Shown here: in pieces, positions 14,002 through 16,939 of the stretch
How the letters are laid out: the number at the start of each line of letters is the position of its first letter
Numbering within the stretch: position 1 is the stretch's first letter
Made by a program: the position numbers and the translations under genes
Notes under the pieces: model-generated
Told to the model about the DNA's origin: nothing
The model's input: only the letters and a program-made list of their open reading frames with translations
Database searches by the model: none
Assembly: GCA_005791685.1 (NCBI GenBank)
Contig: SXVG01000026.1
Span: 1-16,939, forward strand
DNA length: 16,939 nucleotides
Direction: 5' to 3'
Source of the DNA: Methylotenera sp.
Lineage (GTDB): Bacteria; Pseudomonadota; Gammaproteobacteria; Burkholderiales; Methylophilaceae

Positions 14002-15414
14002 TTAAAGGATTTTGGAAAACCGAGCACGGTTGCGGTCGGTTTGCAAGTGCTTATCAAACACCATGGCTACCGCACGAACAAAGAACCAGCCGGTGTCAGT
14101 GACTTGTAGGCCATCGTTTTCCAGTACCACCATGTCAGTTTTTTCCAAGGCTTTGAGTGCTTCCAGTTCGTCGGCAAAATAGCTTTTGAAGTCCAGCATG
14201 TAGGCCAGTTCGATGGCTTCGTATTGCAATGCGCCTTGGCACATGATGGCCATGATGACCGCGCGCCGCACGATGTCGTCACGCGATAGGGCTAGACCAC
14301 GCTCCACAGGGAAGCGGCCGTGGTTAAGGTGGTCGTAATATTCCTCTATGGTTTTGGCATTTTGGCTGTAGGTGGCGCCCACTCGGCCTATGGCGGATAC
14401 GCCCAAGCTGATTAAATCGCAATCAGGTTGGGTGCTGTAGCCTTGAAAGTTGCGGTGTAATCGGCCTTGGCGTTTGGCGATGGCGAGGTCGTCATCGGGC
14501 AAAGCAAAATGGTCCATGCCCACGTAGACATAACCGGCGGCTAGAAAAGTGCTTAAGGCGCTGGCCAGCATGGTGATTTTGTCGGTGGCAGCCGGCAGCT
14601 CGTATTCACTGATGCGGCGCTGTGGTTTAAAGCGTTCGGGTAAATGCGCATAACCGTACAACGCGATTCTATTGGGTTTGAGCGCAACCACTTGTGCCAG
14701 GGTGTGTTTAAACGATTCCGGTGTTTGCATGGGCAAGCCGTAGATTAAATCGACATTGACCGATTTAAACTGATAGCGTCTGGCGGCCTCAACTAAAGAA
14801 AACACTTGTTCAGCCGGTTGGATGCGATGCACGGCTTTTTGCACCTCGGGGTCGAAGTCTTGCACGCCAAAGCTTAAGCGGTTAAAGCCTAAGTCAGCCA
14901 GATGCTTTAATCTTTGTTCGTTCACCGTGCGTGGGTCGACTTCTATGGAGTATTCGCCCCCGGCGGCAAAGATAAAGTTGCGTTTTAGCATGGCCATCAG
15001 TTCAGACAGTTCTTCGTCGGAGAAGAAGGTCGGCGAGCCGCCGCCTAAGTGCAATTGCGATATGGTTTGGCCTGCCCCTAGGTGTGCTATGTGCAAATCA
15101 ATTTCACGGTTTAAATAACGTAAATACTCGACGCTACGTTCGTGGTGTTTGGTGACGATTTTGTTGCAGGCGCAGAAAAAACACAAAGATTCGCAAAATG
15201 GAATGTGCACGTAAATAGACAAAGGCTGGTTGGCGGCAATTGCCCGACGCTGCTCTAGGGCAAGCTTGTAGGAGTCTTCGGTGAACGCATCCACAAAGCG
15301 ATCGGCCGTGGGGTAAGAGGTGTACCTTGGGCCAGAGATGTCATACTTTCTTAAGGTCTCGGTACTGACCCCAGGCATGATACGGTCTAAATTAAGTGTG
15401 GTGGCAGTGCTCAT
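14002..15414 (-). CDS. hemN: Oxygen-independent coproporphyrinogen III dehydrogenase
   Basis: HemN is a radical SAM enzyme that decarboxylates coproporphyrinogen III to protoporphyrinogen IX without oxygen, for anaerobic heme synthesis. The 470-residue product begins in family style (LRKYDISGPRYTSYPTADRF, 21-40). It carries the cluster cysteines C74, C78, C81 plus C83 (FCESLCFFCACN), equal to C62/C66/C69/C71 of E. coli HemN. GGGSPTFFS, VDLIYGLPMQT and the C-terminal HemN domain (LMISLGVSAIG-like DLISLGVSAIGRVG, MCQGALQYEAIELAYMLDF) are present. The gene is complete. No good Shine-Dalgarno precedes ATG 15414. It is divergent from fnr, with an Fnr box in its promoter, so induction under low oxygen is expected. 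Confidence 0.96.
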   Translation of the reverse strand: MSTATTLNLDRIMPGVSTETLRKYDISGPRYTSYPTADRFVDAFTEDSYKLALEQRRAIAANQPLSIYVHIPFCESLCFFCACNKIVTKHHERSVEYLRYLNREIDLHIAHLGAGQTISQLHLGGGSPTFFSDEELSELMAMLKRNFIFAAGGEYSIEVDPRTVNEQRLKHLADLGFNRLSFGVQDFDPEVQKAVHRIQPAEQVFSLVEAARRYQFKSVNVDLIYGLPMQTPESFKHTLAQVVALKPNRIALYGYAHLPERFKPQRRISEYELPAATDKITMLASALSTFLAAGYVYVGMDHFALPDDDLAIAKRQGRLHRNFQGYSTQPDCDLISLGVSAIGRVGATYSQNAKTIEEYYDHLNHGRFPVERGLALSRDDIVRRAVIMAIMCQGALQYEAIELAYMLDFKSYFADELEALKALEKTDMVVLENDGLQVTDTGWFFVRAVAMVFDKHLQTDRNRARFSKIL

Positions 15415-15445
15415 GGTATTTGTTCTACAATTGTCTCAGGATGCC

Positions 15446-15487
15446 ACTATGCCAGTTTTAACAAGCGGCCATTTTGACGCATATCAA
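15446..15487 (-). promoter_or_regulatory. Fnr-activated class II promoter of hemN
   Basis: TTGAC-GCAT-ATCAA (15474-15487) differs from the Fnr consensus at one position. On the minus strand the -10 hexamer is CATAGT (15446-15451), predicting a start at about 15439. The box centre then lies at -41.5. The leader is about 25 bases. An 8-bp inverted repeat (GCCATTTT 15468-15475, AAAATGGC 15496-15503) encloses the box. Confidence 0.78.
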
Positions 15488-15543
15488 AAGATAGCAAAAT
15501 GGCTTAAAAACAAGCAAAATCCTAACAAAGCGTCAGTTATCCC

Positions 15544-15573
15544 TTAGTCACTTGGGCCTGAAAACGGTATAAT
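15544..15573 (+). promoter_or_regulatory. Putative fnr promoter
   Basis: TTAGTC (15544-15549), 18 bases, perfect TATAAT (15568-15573). The predicted start is near 15580, leaving a leader of about 20 bases. The Fnr box in the shared gap is about 100 bases upstream of this start. Confidence 0.55.
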
Positions 15574-15598
15574 CGTAAACTGTATAGCTAATGAATGG

Positions 15599-16330
15599 AT
15601 GATGAACTTGGCAACAATAGAGACCATTAAAGTCGCTTGCTCAAACTGTAATTTGCGTGAACTTTGCATGCCGATTAGCTTCGACCAAGACGACATGAAA
15701 AAATTGGACCAAGTGGTGGCAACGCGCCATCAGGTTAAGCAAGGCGAATTGTTGTTTAGGGACGGCGATGCATTTAAATCCTTATTCGCTATCCGCACGG
15801 GCTTTTTCAAAACCAGTGTTTCAACGGCGGATGGGCACGAGCAAGTCACCGGGTTTCAAATGGCCGGGGAAATCATAGGCTTGGATGGCATAGTCAACGA
15901 TCAACACAGTTGCAATGCGGTGGCCTTGGAAGACGCTGAAGTGTGCGTGATGCCGTTTGCCAATGTGGAAGAATTGTCCCGTGAATTTCCGGTATTGCAG
16001 CGCCATGTGCACAAAATCATGAGCCGTGAGATCGTGCGTGAAAACAGCATGATGCTGCTCATAGGCAATATGCGTTCGGAAGAGCGCTTGGCGGCGTTTC
16101 TTTTAAACCTGGTGCAACGCTTGCACGCCCGTGGTTTTTCTCAGACAGAAATCGTGCTTAGAATGTCGCGTGAGGAAATAGGCAGTTACTTAGGCATGAA
16201 GCTGGAAACCGTGAGTCGGGCTTTTTCCAAATTCAGCGAAGAAGGCATCATCGAAGTGAAGCAGCGTTACGTAGGCATACTCAACGCGCCTGCTTTAAAG
16301 AAAATCGTCAATCCTACTGGTTGCGTATAA
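15599..16330 (+). CDS. fnr: Fnr-type oxygen-sensing transcription regulator
   Basis: A 243-residue Crp/Fnr-family regulator that senses oxygen by a [4Fe-4S] cluster and activates anaerobic genes. The cluster ligands are complete: C14, C17, C23 (CSNCNLRELC, the same C-x2-C-x5-C spacing as E. coli C20/C23/C29) and C116 in AEVCVMPF, matching C122. A cyclic-nucleotide-type beta-roll (about 40-125) and a dimer helix (about 130-155) follow. The winged helix has the recognition helix LETVSRAF with E203, S206, R207, equal to E209/S212/R213 of Fnr, which read TTGAT half-sites. A start at 15602 (second Met) is equally possible; the ribosome site is weak. It is divergent from hemN and upstream of a radical SAM gene. 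Confidence 0.94.
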   Translation: MMNLATIETIKVACSNCNLRELCMPISFDQDDMKKLDQVVATRHQVKQGELLFRDGDAFKSLFAIRTGFFKTSVSTADGHEQVTGFQMAGEIIGLDGIVNDQHSCNAVALEDAEVCVMPFANVEELSREFPVLQRHVHKIMSREIVRENSMMLLIGNMRSEERLAAFLLNLVQRLHARGFSQTEIVLRMSREEIGSYLGMKLETVSRAFSKFSEEGIIEVKQRYVGILNAPALKKIVNPTGCV

Positions 16331-16363
16331 CCCCGCTGTTTGCATCAGCGCTGCTTGTAAGCC

Positions 16364-16939
16364 ATGACTGACCAACAATTCTTAACAGTGACCGATCACA
16401 ACCGCGACGTAAGCGGCATGCGCTACATCTATCCGGTCGTGTCTAGGCGGGCGGGCGGGGTGTCCATAGGCATCAACCTCAATGTCAACAATGCCTGCAA
16501 TTGGCGTTGCGTGTATTGCCAAGTACCTAATCTGAGCCGTGGCACGCCAGCGCCTATCGATTTGGCCTTGTTGGAACGTGAGCTAAGAAGTTTTTTAGAC
16601 TATGCCTTGCACGGCGATTTTATGTCGCGGTATGTGGCGATAGGCGATAGGCAATTGCAAGACATTGCTTTTTCCGGCAACGGTGAACCCACCAGCGCGA
16701 AAGAATTCCCCGACGTATTAAACCTGCTAGAAAAAGTCTTGCACGACTTTAACTTGTTGGGTAGCGGCCAGCCGCATCCTATCAAAGTGCGCTTAATCAG
16801 CAACGGCAGTTTGATGGACAAGGCCAGCGTGCTGGCTAGCTTAAAGCACCTGGCTAAATTAAATGGCGAGGTCTGGTTTAAGTTGGACGCCGGCACACAA
16901 GCCGGCATTGCGCGCATTAATGACGTGCATATCAAGCCG
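16364..16939 (+). CDS. Radical SAM protein, TYW1-like/COG0731-type (cut by right edge)
   Basis: The first 192 codons of a radical SAM enzyme. After MTDQQFLTVTDHNRDVSGMRYIYPVVSRR comes the cluster motif ACNWRCVYCQVPNL, with C45, C49 and C52 (C-x3-C-x2-C). The block AFSGNGEPTS (103-111) acts as the GGE-type SAM-binding motif, and VRLISNGS and EVWFKLDAGT follow. The NGEPT form and N-terminal arrangement suggest the Fe-S oxidoreductase group related to TYW1 (COG0731); the substrate is unknown. It starts 33 bases after the fnr stop without a terminator, so it may be cotranscribed with fnr. ATG 16364 is chosen as the most upstream sensible start, though its ribosome site is weak. Confidence 0.88.
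   Translation, partial: MTDQQFLTVTDHNRDVSGMRYIYPVVSRRAGGVSIGINLNVNNACNWRCVYCQVPNLSRGTPAPIDLALLERELRSFLDYALHGDFMSRYVAIGDRQLQDIAFSGNGEPTSAKEFPDVLNLLEKVLHDFNLLGSGQPHPIKVRLISNGSLMDKASVLASLKHLAKLNGEVWFKLDAGTQAGIARINDVHIKP

Overview
The window reads as chromosomal housekeeping DNA from a Gram-negative proteobacterium, most likely a betaproteobacterium of the Nitrosomonadales/Methylophilales type. That placement is an inference from protein style (Kup, DsbB, CysM, RlmD, OmpW, HemN and a four-cysteine Fnr), not a database result. The genes are tightly packed with short gaps, and there is no transposase, integrase, phage gene or CRISPR array. Several coding starts lack a clear Shine-Dalgarno sequence.

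Layout. 1-2583 (minus): the 5' part of dapD (lysine/peptidoglycan precursor pathway), and upstream of it kup (potassium uptake) with its own terminator. 2816-2945 (plus): tRNA-Leu(UAA) and a strong terminator. 3097-3762 (plus): a two-gene toxin-antitoxin module, a Phd/YefM-type antitoxin with a PIN-domain RNase toxin. 3768-6485 (minus): xseA (exonuclease VII large subunit) followed closely by selO (protein AMPylase). 6558-11202 (plus): a run of six genes, dsbB, cysM, a 597-residue YdbH/AsmA-like exported protein, a 59-residue lipoprotein, a DUF1318/YdbL-like secreted protein and a PolB-type 3'-5' exonuclease. 11496-12872: rlmD. 13020-13739: ompW. 14002-15414 (minus): hemN. 15599-16330: fnr. 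16364 to the right edge: a radical SAM protein, cut by the window.

Two themes connect the genes. First, oxygen control. The window encodes an Fnr with the full [4Fe-4S] cysteine set and the E-x2-S-R recognition helix that reads TTGAT-N4-ATCAA. Two such boxes occur here, upstream of ompW (perfect) and of hemN (one mismatch). In both, the box centre is 41.5 bases from the start site predicted by a good -10 hexamer, the geometry of activated class II Fnr promoters. Second, envelope maintenance. The ydbH-like, lipoprotein and ydbL-like genes have the order and protein types of the E. coli ydbH-ynbE-ydbL operon, whose products form an inner-to-outer-membrane bridge for lipid homeostasis. Here the large protein is shorter and the lipoprotein sequence is different. 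dsbB lies upstream, and the large protein has exactly two close cysteine pairs.

Outside genes the most notable item is a dispersed repeat: a 29-bp segment identical (inverted) at 11221-11249 and 13938-13966, with short satellite repeats around both copies, each copy just downstream of a gene and in the same orientation relative to that gene. xseA and dsbB appear to be driven by divergent promoters sharing one symmetrical -10 element. I saw no clearly unprecedented system; the repeat family, the divergent lipid-bridge operon and the local Fnr circuit are the best leads.
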